Assembly (NCBI GenBank): GCA_946546825.1
Contig: CAMNOK010000002.1
Span: forward strand, 37,668 to 101,667
DNA: 64,000 nt
Source: an uncultured bacterium
Lineage (GTDB): Bacteria; Bacteroidota; Bacteroidia; Bacteroidales; Bacteroidaceae
Direction: 5' to 3'
In this document: one piece after another, positions 18,505-28,343 of the stretch
How positions within the stretch are numbered: the first letter of the stretch is position 1
Layout of the letters: every line of letters starts with the position of its first letter
Made by a program: the position numbers and the translations under genes
The notes under the pieces: generated by a model
What the model saw: the letters and a program-made list of their open reading frames with translations, nothing else
Database searches by the model: none
What the model was told of the DNA's origin: nothing

Positions 18505-20019
18505 TTATCGGGTACTGTGAAGACCTTCCAAAATCTCGTATTTGTGAGCCATCATGCGGTTGTAGATATTGCGCAACCAGAGCGATCTGCTGAAGATAAA
18601 GGTTAAACCTATGGCCATCATCACCAAATAGGCAGCAGTGTTACTCATAATAGACTCAAGCATGGTGACAAGTACGAGGGGCAGACCGAAAGCAGTGAGC
18701 GTGACAATAAACTGGATATAGTTGTTTTCAATGCCGTTGGATGAGATGAGCCTTGAGTTGAGTGGAAGGGTCGTGTGGTTATAGACGGCCATCTGGAAGA
18801 GCACGAAGAACTGGAATCCTGCTGTGAAGAGTCCATAGGAGATGAGCATCAGCAGCGACCACTTACCAGAAAAAACTGGGGGAAGCATGAGCGTGAAGGG
18901 TAGCAGCAGCAATGCAGAATAAAAGATATACTTAGCTTCGAGCATGTGGAGGATATTCTCTTTTCTAATCATCAGACAATCAATATAGTTGCCTTCATAA
19001 CTCATGATTTTCTGTAGCAGAGTTCCTCCGAATATAACATAGTTATAGACACACCAAAAGTTGGTCATGAAGTCGCTGTCATAAACATCTGTGAAAGCGA
19101 TGGCCAGGCTCATGACGACAACGATAGCGGTGGAAAAGATGAAGCTTTTGCGTGGGTTTTTATTGCGCAAGATGCTTTTCACCTCCAGCTTGATATATTG
19201 GCCAATTATGCCGTAGTGGTCCAGAAAACGGAAGGCAGTCAAGCGAACATGATGCGAAGAGGTGGAGTGAGAGAGTTCTTTCCAGATATAATAATGTTGC
19301 ACCTGGCGATTGACGGCCAGCATAACGATGAGTAAGAATAATTCTGCCAAGAGAGGCCATAAACTGCCTTTGAGCAGAGCGTCGGCCACTTGTTCATAGA
19401 AATCAGTGAACTCTACGGCTGGATGGTCGGTCACGAGGTAGGCCAGTAGCGGACTATAGACCAATAGGTAAAAACTCAGTGGTAGCAGCCAATAGATGAG
19501 ACGGTCGTTGATGAGAGTTCGAACGAGTAGATACCATTGGCTGTTTACTAATATCATCAGTAAGTAAAGGAGCAACAAGTTGACGGTGATGCCGATGCCA
19601 TGTGTGAATACTACCGACATCAGGGCATAAGGTACGAGAAAGAAAAACCAGGTCAGATTACTCCAGCTGCACAGCGTTGTTATCAAGAATGATTCGATGC
19701 AGGCATAGCGAGGTATGTTGATGAGCAGATATGGTCGTATGAGCTGAGCGGGGGTCTGCTGGGCAATGAAACGAAACAGGAAGTCGATGGTAAGTAGGAA
19801 GGGTGCAATGAGAAGAGCCATTTCCACGGAGTCGAGACTACGGGAACTGTTGACCATAAAAGCAAACATTACAGCAAAGCCCATTAAATAAATTACTGTA
19901 ATGGTGGCAACAATGGCCATAACCCACTTGGCGGCCTTGTTGCGGGCAAAGTCCAGACTTCGTTTGTCTGCCAGCAGTCGGTGGCGACGCAGTTCCAGAA
20001 AAATCTGTAGCCGATTCAT
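18505..20019 (-). CDS. DUF5687-family multi-pass membrane protein, ABC-2 permease-like
   Basis: This 504-residue protein is almost entirely membrane-embedded, with roughly ten hydrophobic segments. A positively charged N-terminus (MNRLQIFLELRRHRLLADKRSLDF) and a similar charged central stretch are typical of the DUF5687 family. The family resembles the permease half of ABC-2 exporters, usually paired with an ATPase, but no ATPase gene adjoins it here. It starts 14 bp after the stop of lolA, so it is probably translated from the same message. What it transports, if anything, is unknown. Confidence 0.75.
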   Translation of the reverse strand: MNRLQIFLELRRHRLLADKRSLDFARNKAAKWVMAIVATITVIYLMGFAVMFAFMVNSSRSLDSVEMALLIAPFLLTIDFLFRFIAQQTPAQLIRPYLLINIPRYACIESFLITTLCSWSNLTWFFFLVPYALMSVVFTHGIGITVNLLLLYLLMILVNSQWYLLVRTLINDRLIYWLLPLSFYLLVYSPLLAYLVTDHPAVEFTDFYEQVADALLKGSLWPLLAELFLLIVMLAVNRQVQHYYIWKELSHSTSSHHVRLTAFRFLDHYGIIGQYIKLEVKSILRNKNPRKSFIFSTAIVVVMSLAIAFTDVYDSDFMTNFWCVYNYVIFGGTLLQKIMSYEGNYIDCLMIRKENILHMLEAKYIFYSALLLLPFTLMLPPVFSGKWSLLMLISYGLFTAGFQFFVLFQMAVYNHTTLPLNSRLISSNGIENNYIQFIVTLTAFGLPLVLVTMLESIMSNTAAYLVMMAIGLTFIFSRSLWLRNIYNRMMAHKYEILEGLHSTR

Positions 20020-20033
20020 CTTGTTCTGTCGAG

Positions 20034-20645
20034 TTATCTCAGGTCGATGACTTCTGCTTTAGGAAAGTCTTTTTGTTGAAACACAAAGACATTGTCCGCC
20101 TGGTTTTTGGCTTGGAAATTGGTGATGTTGATAGTGGTCCAAGTATCTTTTTGCTTCATCTTTACCTGTTGTGGAACATAGCTGGTTTTGTTGATGAGAA
20201 TATAGATCTCCTGTACACTGCGTTTCTTGTTCTGTGCGGTGAGATGAACAAGGTAGTTGCTACCAGAGTTGGTCATTGAAAGATCGAAGCCCTTCTTATA
20301 CATCGTGATAAACAGGTAGGGGTTCATGGCTGCCTGCTGTGACTCGGTGGGGGTGGTTATATTGACTTCTTCCGTCTGCTTGAGGTAGGTCCACTGGGTC
20401 TTACCATTGTACCATACTACGGCCTGTGGGGTAGTGACATGAAATTTATTAGCCTTGATGGCAATAGTTCCAGTAGTCTTGCCGGTCTTAGGATTGCTTA
20501 GTGAAAACGAGGCACTGGCTCCACCTTTACGTCCGATGACGGAGGCTGTCTTGTCGAGGACTTTTCTGACTTTTTGTACATTTTGTGCTTCTATGCCAGT
20601 GACAGCCAGCAATAGCATTGTTAAAAGAATTATAGACTTTTTCAT
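20034..20645 (-). CDS. LolA-like outer-membrane lipoprotein carrier
   Basis: The 203-residue protein has a cleavable signal peptide (MKKSIILLTMLLLAVTGIEA) and the half-barrel sequence pattern of LolA, the periplasmic chaperone that carries lipoproteins to the outer membrane. Supporting features are FSLSNPKTGKTTGTIAIKAN, WYNGKTQWTYLK and the late VKMKQKDTWTTINITNFQ. It follows ftsK on the same strand, an arrangement common in Bacteroidota. Many Bacteroidota carry several LolA-like proteins, so the exact cargo is uncertain. Confidence 0.85.
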   Translation of the reverse strand: MKKSIILLTMLLLAVTGIEAQNVQKVRKVLDKTASVIGRKGGASASFSLSNPKTGKTTGTIAIKANKFHVTTPQAVVWYNGKTQWTYLKQTEEVNITTPTESQQAAMNPYLFITMYKKGFDLSMTNSGSNYLVHLTAQNKKRSVQEIYILINKTSYVPQQVKMKQKDTWTTINITNFQAKNQADNVFVFQQKDFPKAEVIDLR

Positions 20646-20780
20646 TTTTTCTTCTTTCTATTTATTAATATGTTATCTACAAGTTTGTGTCTTCTAAATG
20701 TTCAAAGTAATGCGGAAAGCGCGATAAGTAGAGGCGTTCTAAGATCATCGAGAATACTGATGATCCATGAATTGTTGACT

Positions 20781-23261
20781 TTATGCTTGTTCTCTAAACT
20801 TGGCCAGAATGTTGTTTAGTGTGTTCTCGTCGGCAACAAGGACATCGCGTGGCTTGGCACCATTCGACTGTCCGACGATACCTGCGGCTTCCAGCTGATC
20901 CATGAGTCGCCCTGCTCGGTTGTAGCCGATAGAGAAACGGCGCTGTATCATACTGGTTGAACCTTGTTGAGTCGTGACAATGGCGTGAGCGGCTTCCTCA
21001 AAGAATGGGTCAAGGGAATGGCTGTCCACGTTACCTGTACCACCTGTACCATTTTCTTCTATTGCGGGTTCGGGTAGTTCCATGGGTTCAACCGGTCCGG
21101 GCTGCTCTTGGATGAACTTGTTGATGCGTTCTACTTCTGGCGTGTCAACAAAAGCACACTGCACACGTACGGGATCATTGCCTACAAGGATGAGCATGTC
21201 ACCACGACCAACCAACTGGTCTGCACCTTTCTGGTCGAGAATGGTGCGAGAGTCTATCTGTGAACTTACGCGGAATGCTATACGTCCTGGGAAGTTTGCC
21301 TTGATGGTTCCAGTGATGATGTTGGTAGTCGGTCGTTGAGTGGCAATAATCATGTGAATACCGACGGCACGGGCCAGCTGCGCAATACGGGCAATCGGCA
21401 ACTCGATTTCCTTGCCTGCTGTCATGATGAGGTCACCAAACTCATCAATGACAACCACGATGTAAGGCATATAGGCGTGACCGTCTGTCAACTTGAGCTT
21501 GCGGTTAATAAACTTCTCGTTATACTCTTTCACATTTCTGGCTCCTGCCAATTTCAACAGATCGTATCGGGTGTCCATAAGCTTGCAGAGAGAATTGAGC
21601 GTGCGTACAACCTTTGTTACGTCTGTGATAATGGGCTCTTCTTCGTTTTCTGGCAATGTCGCCATAAAGTGGTTGACCAAAGGCGAATAGATGCTAAACT
21701 CCACTTTCTTTGGGTCAACAAGCACCAGCTTCAGTTCGTTCGGATGTTTCTTGTAAAGTAGTGAGGTGATAATGGCATTCAAACCGACAGACTTACCTTG
21801 ACCGGTTGCACCTGCCACCAGCAGATGGGGTATCTTAGCCAAGTCAGCCATATACACATCGTTGGTAATGGTCTTTCCCAAGGCGATAGGCAGGTCCATC
21901 TTTGTTTCCTGGAATTTCTTTGAGTTCAGAATACTCTCCATGGAGACAATGTTTGGCTTCTTGTTTGGGACCTCAATACCGATGGTTCCCTTACCAGGCA
22001 TGGGTGCAATGATGCGAATACCTAATGCAGCCAGGTTCAAGGCGATGTCGGCCTCCAGATTCTTTATCCTTGAAATTCGAACACCTTCGGCTGGTGTGAT
22101 TTCGTAAAGTGTGATAGTAGGGCCAACGGTGGCTTTGATTTCGCGGATGGCTACGCCGAAACTATTCAGCACTTCAATGATTCGGTTGTTGTTGGAACGC
22201 ACTTCAACCATATCAACCTCAGGGGTGTCACTGTTATCATATTTTTTCAATAAATCAAGGGTCGGGAACTTGTATTTAAGGAATGGTTCGCGCGGATTGA
22301 TGGGACTCTTAAGCAATTCTTCATCACTGACAGTTTTGCCAGTGGCGGCCTCGTCTGAGGGAGCTATTTCCACGGTTAGTTCTCCTGCGTGAAGATTATT
22401 TGTTATAGTGTTGGGCTTTTTTTCAGTCTTCTTGTTATTTGGCTCAGATTCGGTTTTAAACTCGGTCAAGTCAATGACTGTAGGAGCTTCTTCTTGTTTG
22501 GACTTAGGTGTCGGGTCAAAATCGGAGGAATCATGGGCACCTGTCAATGTGTCATCTGTTATTTCAGCTTCTTCGTTATAGGGCTCTTCTTTTTTTGCCA
22601 TGGCATTGGTGATGGTAAATTTTGTCTTGCTCATGAGATGCCCCAGTGGGTTAAGAGACTTGCGTATATAGGTAATGGTTTCTGCACTGATAAAGGTGAG
22701 AAAACTAAGTGCAATGATAATCAATACAAGCGTGAGTCCTGGGGCGCCGATGAGATTTTCAAGCTGCTGGACACAGAAAAGTCCGTGGTTACCTCCTGCG
22801 TTGAATATCTGTTCACCCATGATGGGTGCGAGAAACTTTGCAAAGGTTACAGAACACCACAGCATGACGACGGCTAAACTAAAAAACCATTTCCATAAAT
22901 TTACCGAATAAACCTTCATGAGTTTCAATCCTACAAGAATGAAGAAGATGGGAATGAAGAAGGCAGCATAGCCGAAGTTTATGGTAATGAGCGAATAGGA
23001 AATGAGTGCTCCGATGGAACCGCAATAGTTGGTAAACTTGCGGTCAGAGTTTAGCCAGTCACCCGGACGCATGTCTTCAAGTATGCTTTGATCGGCCTGG
23101 CCTGTTGTTAGATACGATGACATCGCTATTATCACATAGATGGCCATCAACACCAGTAGTGCTCCTAACAGAAAATCAGTGGTTTCATTGCTAAATATAT
23201 TTTTGAATCCTACGACATCGTTGATACCTTTGGACTTCTGTTTCATATTTTTCTTTACCAT
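20781..23261 (-). CDS. ftsK: FtsK/SpoIIIE-type DNA translocase
   Basis: The 826-residue translocase pumps DNA at the division septum and helps resolve chromosome dimers. Four membrane helices occupy residues about 30-190. An acidic linker leads to the motor. The motor shows Walker A GATGQGKS, Walker B VVVIDEFGDL and the RecA-like block IIATQRPTTNIITG. The C-terminal gamma domain (IQRRFSIGYNRAGRLMDQLEAAGIVG) is the winged helix that reads polarity sequences. Its promoter (-7 at 23290-23297) is divergent from that of the exonuclease gene. lolA and the DUF5687 gene follow on the same strand. Confidence 0.96.
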   Translation of the reverse strand: MVKKNMKQKSKGINDVVGFKNIFSNETTDFLLGALLVLMAIYVIIAMSSYLTTGQADQSILEDMRPGDWLNSDRKFTNYCGSIGALISYSLITINFGYAAFFIPIFFILVGLKLMKVYSVNLWKWFFSLAVVMLWCSVTFAKFLAPIMGEQIFNAGGNHGLFCVQQLENLIGAPGLTLVLIIIALSFLTFISAETITYIRKSLNPLGHLMSKTKFTITNAMAKKEEPYNEEAEITDDTLTGAHDSSDFDPTPKSKQEEAPTVIDLTEFKTESEPNNKKTEKKPNTITNNLHAGELTVEIAPSDEAATGKTVSDEELLKSPINPREPFLKYKFPTLDLLKKYDNSDTPEVDMVEVRSNNNRIIEVLNSFGVAIREIKATVGPTITLYEITPAEGVRISRIKNLEADIALNLAALGIRIIAPMPGKGTIGIEVPNKKPNIVSMESILNSKKFQETKMDLPIALGKTITNDVYMADLAKIPHLLVAGATGQGKSVGLNAIITSLLYKKHPNELKLVLVDPKKVEFSIYSPLVNHFMATLPENEEEPIITDVTKVVRTLNSLCKLMDTRYDLLKLAGARNVKEYNEKFINRKLKLTDGHAYMPYIVVVIDEFGDLIMTAGKEIELPIARIAQLARAVGIHMIIATQRPTTNIITGTIKANFPGRIAFRVSSQIDSRTILDQKGADQLVGRGDMLILVGNDPVRVQCAFVDTPEVERINKFIQEQPGPVEPMELPEPAIEENGTGGTGNVDSHSLDPFFEEAAHAIVTTQQGSTSMIQRRFSIGYNRAGRLMDQLEAAGIVGQSNGAKPRDVLVADENTLNNILAKFREQA

Positions 23262-23289
23262 AAAAAGTACTTGTTGATGATTTTTAGTG

Positions 23290-23297
23290 CAAAAGTA
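23290..23297 (-). promoter_or_regulatory. -7 element for ftsK
   Basis: Minus-strand TACTTTTG, 28 bp before the ftsK start. It is divergent from the rightward element at 23341, so the two promoters share about 45 bp. Confidence 0.45.
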
Positions 23298-23340
23298 GTT
23301 GAAAAAACTTATATTCGTTCATCTTTTCATACTTTTTTTC

Positions 23341-23348
23341 TAATTTTG
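23341..23348 (+). promoter_or_regulatory. -7 element for the exonuclease gene
   Basis: TAATTTTG lies 24 bp before the chosen ATG at 23373. It supports that start over the longer open frame beginning at 23271, because the promoter would lie inside the longer frame. Confidence 0.5.
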
Positions 23349-23372
23349 CACTTTGATTGCAAAAAATCAGTC

Positions 23373-24050
23373 ATGAAGAAAATTCTTTATAGTCAGTTTG
23401 ATAAAGCTAAGATAGCAGAAATGCCCGTTGTATCATTTCCCGGACGTATTGTGGTTATCCAGTCGGTTGGAGAGGCAGAACGGGCTGTCAGCTATCTGCT
23501 CTCGCAACCTATTTTGGGCGTTGATACAGAGACTCGACCATCCTTCCGCCGAGGTGAGAGTCACAAGGTGTCACTATTGCAGGTTTCATCGAAAGAAATT
23601 TGCTTTCTGTTTCGTCTGAACATGATTGGAATCACACCGGCTATCAAACAATTACTTGAAAATACAGAAGTGCCCATGATTGGCATTTCATGGCATGATG
23701 ACATTTTATCCTTGAAACGGCGCGCTGCTTTTGTTCCAGGTAGATTTATCGATTTGCAGAACGTGGTTGGTGATATTGGAATCAAAGACATGAGTCTGCA
23801 GAAAATCTATGCCAACATTTTTCATAAGAAAATAAGTAAGCGCCAGCGGCTAACCAACTGGGATGCCGATGTGCTCAATGATAAACAAAAACAATATGCT
23901 GCCATCGATGCATGGAGCTGTATCCAGCTATATGAGGAGATTGAAAGACTGAAGCAAAATAATGAATTCGAACTTGTAGTGGTTCATATCCCAGAACCTT
24001 TGGTGATGCAAACAGAAACAAAATTGACGAATGAAAGCAATGATATATAA
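23373..24050 (+). CDS. 3'-5' exonuclease domain protein (DEDD, RNase D-like)
   Basis: The 225-residue protein is a compact DEDD-type 3'-5' exonuclease domain. Exo I is GVDTETRP with the DxE metal ligands. The second Asp is in SWHDDILSLKR, and Exo III is YAAIDAWSCIQLYEE with the final Asp and the spaced aromatic. No HRDC domain is present, so it is shorter than RNase D and closer to stand-alone domain proteins. The start at 23373 is favoured by the promoter at 23341. It overlaps the following methyltransferase gene, suggesting translational coupling. Confidence 0.88.
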   Translation: MKKILYSQFDKAKIAEMPVVSFPGRIVVIQSVGEAERAVSYLLSQPILGVDTETRPSFRRGESHKVSLLQVSSKEICFLFRLNMIGITPAIKQLLENTEVPMIGISWHDDILSLKRRAAFVPGRFIDLQNVVGDIGIKDMSLQKIYANIFHKKISKRQRLTNWDADVLNDKQKQYAAIDAWSCIQLYEEIERLKQNNEFELVVVHIPEPLVMQTETKLTNESNDI

Positions 24051-25224
24051 AACTGTTTATTTGAAACATGGAAAGGAAGAATCGCTTAAACGCTTCCATC
24101 CATGGATTTTTTCAGGTGCCATCCATCACACTGACTCTGATATTGAAGAAGGCGAGGTGGTGCGAGTGTTGACGGAAAGTGGCGAATTTATCGCTGTTGG
24201 ACATTACCAAATAGGCTCTATCAGTGTACGTGTTCTGTCTTTTCACGACGTTGTTATCAATGACCAATTTTGGGAGAGCCGTCTGCAGTCCGCACTTAAC
24301 GTACGCCTTTCTCTTGGACTCGCTGATAACGAGAATAATAACACCTATCGCCTGGTGCATGGTGAAGGCGACAACCTTCCTGGACTCGTTATTGACTGTT
24401 ATGGTCCAACTGCCGTTATGCAAGCCCATAGTGTAGGTATGCATGTTGATCGAATGGCTGTCAGCAAGGCTCTGGAGAAGATAATGGGCCAGCGTATCAA
24501 ACATATCTATTACAAGAGTGAAACGACCTTACCATATATGGCAGGGTTAGGACAAGAAAATGCCTTCATCATGGGAGGAACTCAGGAGAATACGGCGATG
24601 GAAAATGGTCTGCGTTTCCATGTTGATTGGTTACGAGGCCAGAAAACTGGGTTCTTTATCGATCAGCGAGAAAACCGTAGTCTGCTCGAAACTTATGCAC
24701 ATGGACGCAGCGTACTGAACATGTTTTGTTACACGGGAGGCTTCTCCGTTTATGCCATGCGAGGTGGGGCAAGACTCGTTCATTCTGTTGATAGCAGTGC
24801 AAAGGCCATCGAGCTGACCAATCGTAACATCGAGATGAATTTCCCCGGCGACAGTCGTCATGAGGCATTCTGCGATGATGCCTTCAAATATCTTGATGCT
24901 AACGACCAAAAATATGACCTTATCATTCTCGATCCACCTGCTTTTGCAAAGCATCGCGGAGCCTTGCACAACGCTCTGAAAGGGTACATTCGCCTAAATG
25001 TCAAAGGCTTTGAACGCATCCGGAAGGGTGGCATCTTGTTTACGTTCAGTTGTTCTCAAGTTGTTACGAAAGACAACTTCCGTAATGCAGTGTTCACTGC
25101 TGCTGCACAAGCTGGCCGCAAGGTTCGCATCCTTCATCAGCTACATCAACCAGCAGACCATCCTATTAATATATATCATCCTGAGGGTGAGTATTTGAAA
25201 GGATTGGTACTGTATGTGGAGTGA
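24040..25224 (+). CDS. class I rRNA (cytosine-C5) methyltransferase, RlmI-like
   Basis: The protein of about 394 residues combines an N-terminal PUA domain (RFHPWIFSGAI at about 20-30) with a Rossmann methyltransferase domain. SAM-binding motif I is VLNMFCYTGGFSVYAMRGGA, the acidic motif II is HSVDSS, and the catalytic block is LILDPPAFAKHR. This matches RlmI, which makes m5C in 23S rRNA. Two ATGs nine bases apart (24031 and 24040) both overlap the end of the exonuclease gene. The second gives the N-terminus closest to relatives. The exact target base is inferred from the family. Confidence 0.9.
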   Translation: MIYKTVYLKHGKEESLKRFHPWIFSGAIHHTDSDIEEGEVVRVLTESGEFIAVGHYQIGSISVRVLSFHDVVINDQFWESRLQSALNVRLSLGLADNENNNTYRLVHGEGDNLPGLVIDCYGPTAVMQAHSVGMHVDRMAVSKALEKIMGQRIKHIYYKSETTLPYMAGLGQENAFIMGGTQENTAMENGLRFHVDWLRGQKTGFFIDQRENRSLLETYAHGRSVLNMFCYTGGFSVYAMRGGARLVHSVDSSAKAIELTNRNIEMNFPGDSRHEAFCDDAFKYLDANDQKYDLIILDPPAFAKHRGALHNALKGYIRLNVKGFERIRKGGILFTFSCSQVVTKDNFRNAVFTAAAQAGRKVRILHQLHQPADHPINIYHPEGEYLKGLVLYVE

Positions 25225-25299
25225 ATTTCTAATCCGAGAATACCTTGGAATTAATGGTATTCAGACGTTCTTGACTATAGAGAGATATTGAACTTGTGA

Positions 25300-26691
25300 A
25301 TGATGATTAAGAGAACGGACAACTTCGTCGCAAAAGTTGGTGACTATATTTGTCGTCATAAACTTCTGGAACTTCAGGGCCACTATTTGGTGGGCTTGTC
25401 TGGTGGGGCTGATAGTGTCGCTTTGCTTTTGGTGCTACAACGATTGGGCTATCGGGTAGAGGCTGTTCATTGTAATTTTCATTTGCGTGGCGACGAATCT
25501 AAGCGTGACGAAGAGTTTTGTGCATCATTTTGTGATCGACTCCAAGTTCCGTTTCATCGTGTCCATTTTGATACCCAAGCCTATGCAGAGTTGCACCATG
25601 AGAGTATAGAAACGGCAGCACGTAATCTTAGATATCGTTATTTTAATCGACTATGTGATGATATAGGAGCCGATGCCGTTTGTGTTGCTCATCATCGCGA
25701 TGATCAAGTAGAAACGGTGCTCATGCATCTTGTCCGCGGCTCAGGTCTTGACGGTCTCATCGGGATGCAGCCTCGCAACGGCAAGATTATTCGACCATTG
25801 TTGGGAGTGACTCGGGAAGAAATCGAGAATTTTCTCGCTTCTCTTTGTGATGCGGTGACGGGTAAACGGGGCCAGCATTATGTTATAGATAGTACCAACC
25901 TACTGACAGACGCAGCTTTGCGCAATCGTTTTCGTTTAGAGGTGCTGCCACTGCTGCGTACCCTCAACCCGGGCGTTGATAAAGTTGTTGCCAACATGGC
26001 TGAAAGGTTAAGCGGTGTGAAGAAAATCTATGACGTTGCGATAAAACACGAAACAGAGAATGCGAAGTGCAGTGATGGCTACGACATAGAGACTATCTGT
26101 CACTCGGAGGCACCGGAATGTTTACTTTATGAGATATTGCAGAGATATAATTTCTCCTCTCAGCAGGTTCATCTCGTTTTTCCACAACTTAATGGAGTGT
26201 CTGGAAGACATTGGGAAAGTAGTTCTCATGTGGCAACCGTTAATCGTGGAAAACTGATTGTTTATCCGAAAAACGACCTCATTCAAACCAGCATGCCATC
26301 GATTGTTGTGAAGGAGCCCGGGCGATATGTCTTCGGTGAGACGCAGTTCTTTGTCTTTTTAGAAGAAGAACGTGACCTGCAGGATCAACCGGGACGGAAT
26401 CGTTGGGAAGCAATGCTCGACAGCACGAAAGTCCAGTGGCCGCTGACTGTTCGTCACGTCCGGAAAGGCGACCGTTTTGTTCCCTTTGGCATGACAGGTT
26501 CAAAGTTAGTGAGTGATTATATGACAGACCGTAAGAAGTCGTTGCCCGATAAACAACGTCAGCTCGTTGTGGAAGATGCAAAAGGTAGAATCATCTGGCT
26601 TGTGGACGAACGAACAGACAATCGCTTTCGGGTAGAGAAGGAAACGACTTCTATCCTGAAAATTATTTATGGGGCAAACGAAACTTGCTGA
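25300..26691 (+). CDS. tilS: tRNA(Ile)-lysidine synthase
   Basis: This 463-residue enzyme converts the anticodon C34 of tRNA-Ile(CAU) to lysidine so that it reads AUA. The PP-loop ATP pyrophosphatase motif is SGGADS (residues about 34-39). The catalytic region has HCNFHLRGDESKRDEEF, ETAARNLRYRYF and AHHRDDQVETVLMHLVRGSGLDG. The C-terminal TilS domains bind the acceptor stem (VRHVRKGDRFVPFGMTGSKLVSDYM). It ends convergently with, and overlaps by 25 bp, the T9SS plug gene. Confidence 0.96.
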   Translation: MMIKRTDNFVAKVGDYICRHKLLELQGHYLVGLSGGADSVALLLVLQRLGYRVEAVHCNFHLRGDESKRDEEFCASFCDRLQVPFHRVHFDTQAYAELHHESIETAARNLRYRYFNRLCDDIGADAVCVAHHRDDQVETVLMHLVRGSGLDGLIGMQPRNGKIIRPLLGVTREEIENFLASLCDAVTGKRGQHYVIDSTNLLTDAALRNRFRLEVLPLLRTLNPGVDKVVANMAERLSGVKKIYDVAIKHETENAKCSDGYDIETICHSEAPECLLYEILQRYNFSSQQVHLVFPQLNGVSGRHWESSSHVATVNRGKLIVYPKNDLIQTSMPSIVVKEPGRYVFGETQFFVFLEEERDLQDQPGRNRWEAMLDSTKVQWPLTVRHVRKGDRFVPFGMTGSKLVSDYMTDRKKSLPDKQRQLVVEDAKGRIIWLVDERTDNRFRVEKETTSILKIIYGANETC

Positions 26692-27911
26692 TAGCCGACC
26701 AGCAGGTCGGTGCGGCCTCCAATGGCGCGCCAATATACGAGAAACTGATATTGGTTTTCTGTTTGGTAGAATGTGCCTTCAGACTCTAATGGCTCTATGT
26801 TGCCATCGGGACGTTGGAGTAGGTATTGGTAATTGTAATACCCCAGTTTCATGCTTTTTACCAGTGAGTATTCACCCTTTAAGTCATCGTAATCCATCCT
26901 GTATTCGGGTAGTAGCTGATCATGTGTCCAGCGTCCATTTACATAGACGTCACCGTCCAGTCGTGGCGATTTCAGTGTAAAGTGCACCAGGACATAGTCA
27001 GAGAGTCGGTCGTTATCGTAGTTATCGGAATTTCGAATGTAGAAAGCCCCATTGGCATCTTCGTCATAGACATAGTTAGGACGGGGTTCATCGGGCCAAA
27101 GCCAAGCATGATAAGTAGTTCCGTCCCATCGCATTTTTTCGATGCCGAGGGTAGCATGGTCTGGATCGGTCATCTCAAATTTACGGTATTCGTTGCCACC
27201 ATAGAATATCAGTTGGCGACAGTGGTCCCACTTTAGGCCATCGGACATGCGGTATTGTGGGTCAGCATTATAGCGGGCATCATCCCATCTGAAGTTCTGC
27301 AGGGCAACGGTATGGAGCTGAACGTCAGGTCTTGTGACCTTTAGATTGTTGTATCTTACCTGAGCTGAGAGTTGCTGGTAGCGGCTATTCATGCCCAAAT
27401 CAGTGTTGGAGGTAATATTTAACATTACATTAGCTATAGGGTCAACCACCAGGAAGTAGGCGCGGAGCACCTCTTCGTTGTCATTGTTTTCGTCGTAAAT
27501 GGTTACGCGGTAGTTTCCACTTAGTTTCAGCCGACATTCTTCATTAGGAATCTGCAGACGATAGTGGGTAAAAAGAATATTGGTGTTGAGCGATTCTTCC
27601 AGGTCTTCAAGCGCCTTTCCATCGGCAAAGCCCTGTACATATTCACTGGTGAAGAGGTCGCGGCTTGGGCTCCAGTCTGCTTCACAATGTTCCACTCGAT
27701 AGACATAGCGGTGATACTCATGGGTGAGGTCATCGAATGAGATAATAATGGGTTGCCCGCCATGTAGTTGGATAATAGGTGGTTGCAGCCAGTCATCGCC
27801 GGGTGATACCTGCAGGGAGGCAATGCGAGGATTGAGAATCTCATTGCGTTGCGCAGAGATGGAGTGCAACACAAAGAAGATGGCCATTACAAGAAGCAAT
27901 GTTGCCTTCAT
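26667..27911 (-). CDS. type IX secretion system plug-domain protein (formerly DUF5103)
   Basis: The 414-residue protein has a signal peptide (MKATLLLVMAIFFVLHSISAQ) and a beta-sandwich body typical of DUF5103, now named the T9SS plug domain because the founding protein plugs the SprA translocon. Diagnostic stretches are FDDLTHEYHRYVYRVEHCEADW and LMAPF-like late strands such as YNYQYLLQRPDGN. ATG at 27911 is preferred. The frame extends upstream to 28091, but that would run through tRNA-Thr and its promoter. No other T9SS genes are in the window, so its role in secretion is by homology only. Confidence 0.88.
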   Translation of the reverse strand: MKATLLLVMAIFFVLHSISAQRNEILNPRIASLQVSPGDDWLQPPIIQLHGGQPIIISFDDLTHEYHRYVYRVEHCEADWSPSRDLFTSEYVQGFADGKALEDLEESLNTNILFTHYRLQIPNEECRLKLSGNYRVTIYDENNDNEEVLRAYFLVVDPIANVMLNITSNTDLGMNSRYQQLSAQVRYNNLKVTRPDVQLHTVALQNFRWDDARYNADPQYRMSDGLKWDHCRQLIFYGGNEYRKFEMTDPDHATLGIEKMRWDGTTYHAWLWPDEPRPNYVYDEDANGAFYIRNSDNYDNDRLSDYVLVHFTLKSPRLDGDVYVNGRWTHDQLLPEYRMDYDDLKGEYSLVKSMKLGYYNYQYLLQRPDGNIEPLESEGTFYQTENQYQFLVYWRAIGGRTDLLVGYQQVSFAP

Positions 27912-28022
27912 GTCAGATGTCCATCTCTTATTGTTCTTCTGATTCTCAGGTCTGATGTTTTTGGGGCTCTTTACTTCTATCTTTTCTTTCATGAAATATT
28001 TCATAAAAATTATTCTGTTTCT

Positions 28023-28053
28023 TTTGTTGGTTCCAAAAAATATTGTATCTTTG
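28023..28053 (+). promoter_or_regulatory. promoter of the tRNA-Thr / tRNA-Gly unit
   Basis: TTTG at 28023-28026, a 19-bp spacer and TATCTTTG at 28046-28053 give one of the best promoter matches in the window. Transcription would begin near 28058, about 7 nt before the mature tRNA-Thr. Confidence 0.8.
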
Positions 28054-28064
28054 CACTCGCTTTT

Positions 28065-28137
<73 letters not shown>

Positions 28138-28175
28138 CTTTTTGAGAAGAGAATTTCCCTTGTCTTAATTTATTT

Positions 28176-28248
28176 GCGGTAGTAGCTCAGTTGGTAGAGC
28201 ATCAGCTTCCCAAGCTGAGGGTCGCGGGTTCGAGCCCCGTTTACCGCT
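28176..28248 (+). tRNA. tRNA-Gly (anticodon CCC)
   Basis: A 73-nt cloverleaf. The acceptor GCGGTAG pairs with TTACCGC (one G-U) and the D stem is GCTC/GAGC. The anticodon stem TCAGC/GCTGA encloses loop TTCCCAA, giving anticodon CCC for GGG. The T stem is GCGGG/CCCGT. CCA is not encoded. It lies 38 nt after tRNA-Thr in the same transcript. Confidence 0.98.
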
Positions 28249-28265
28249 CCTCTGAGAAAGTCTTC

Positions 28266-28292
28266 CGGACAGCATGTCCGCTGTTTTATTTT
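28266..28292 (+). terminator. terminator of the tRNA transcript
   Basis: CGGACA (28266-28271) and TGTCCG (28275-28280) pair around GCA. CTG and a T-rich stretch follow. It is placed 18 nt after tRNA-Gly. Confidence 0.55.
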
Positions 28293-28343
28293 TATGGTTA
28301 CATTTTTATAATTTATAAAGCAGACGTTTTAAGTGATTTTTTT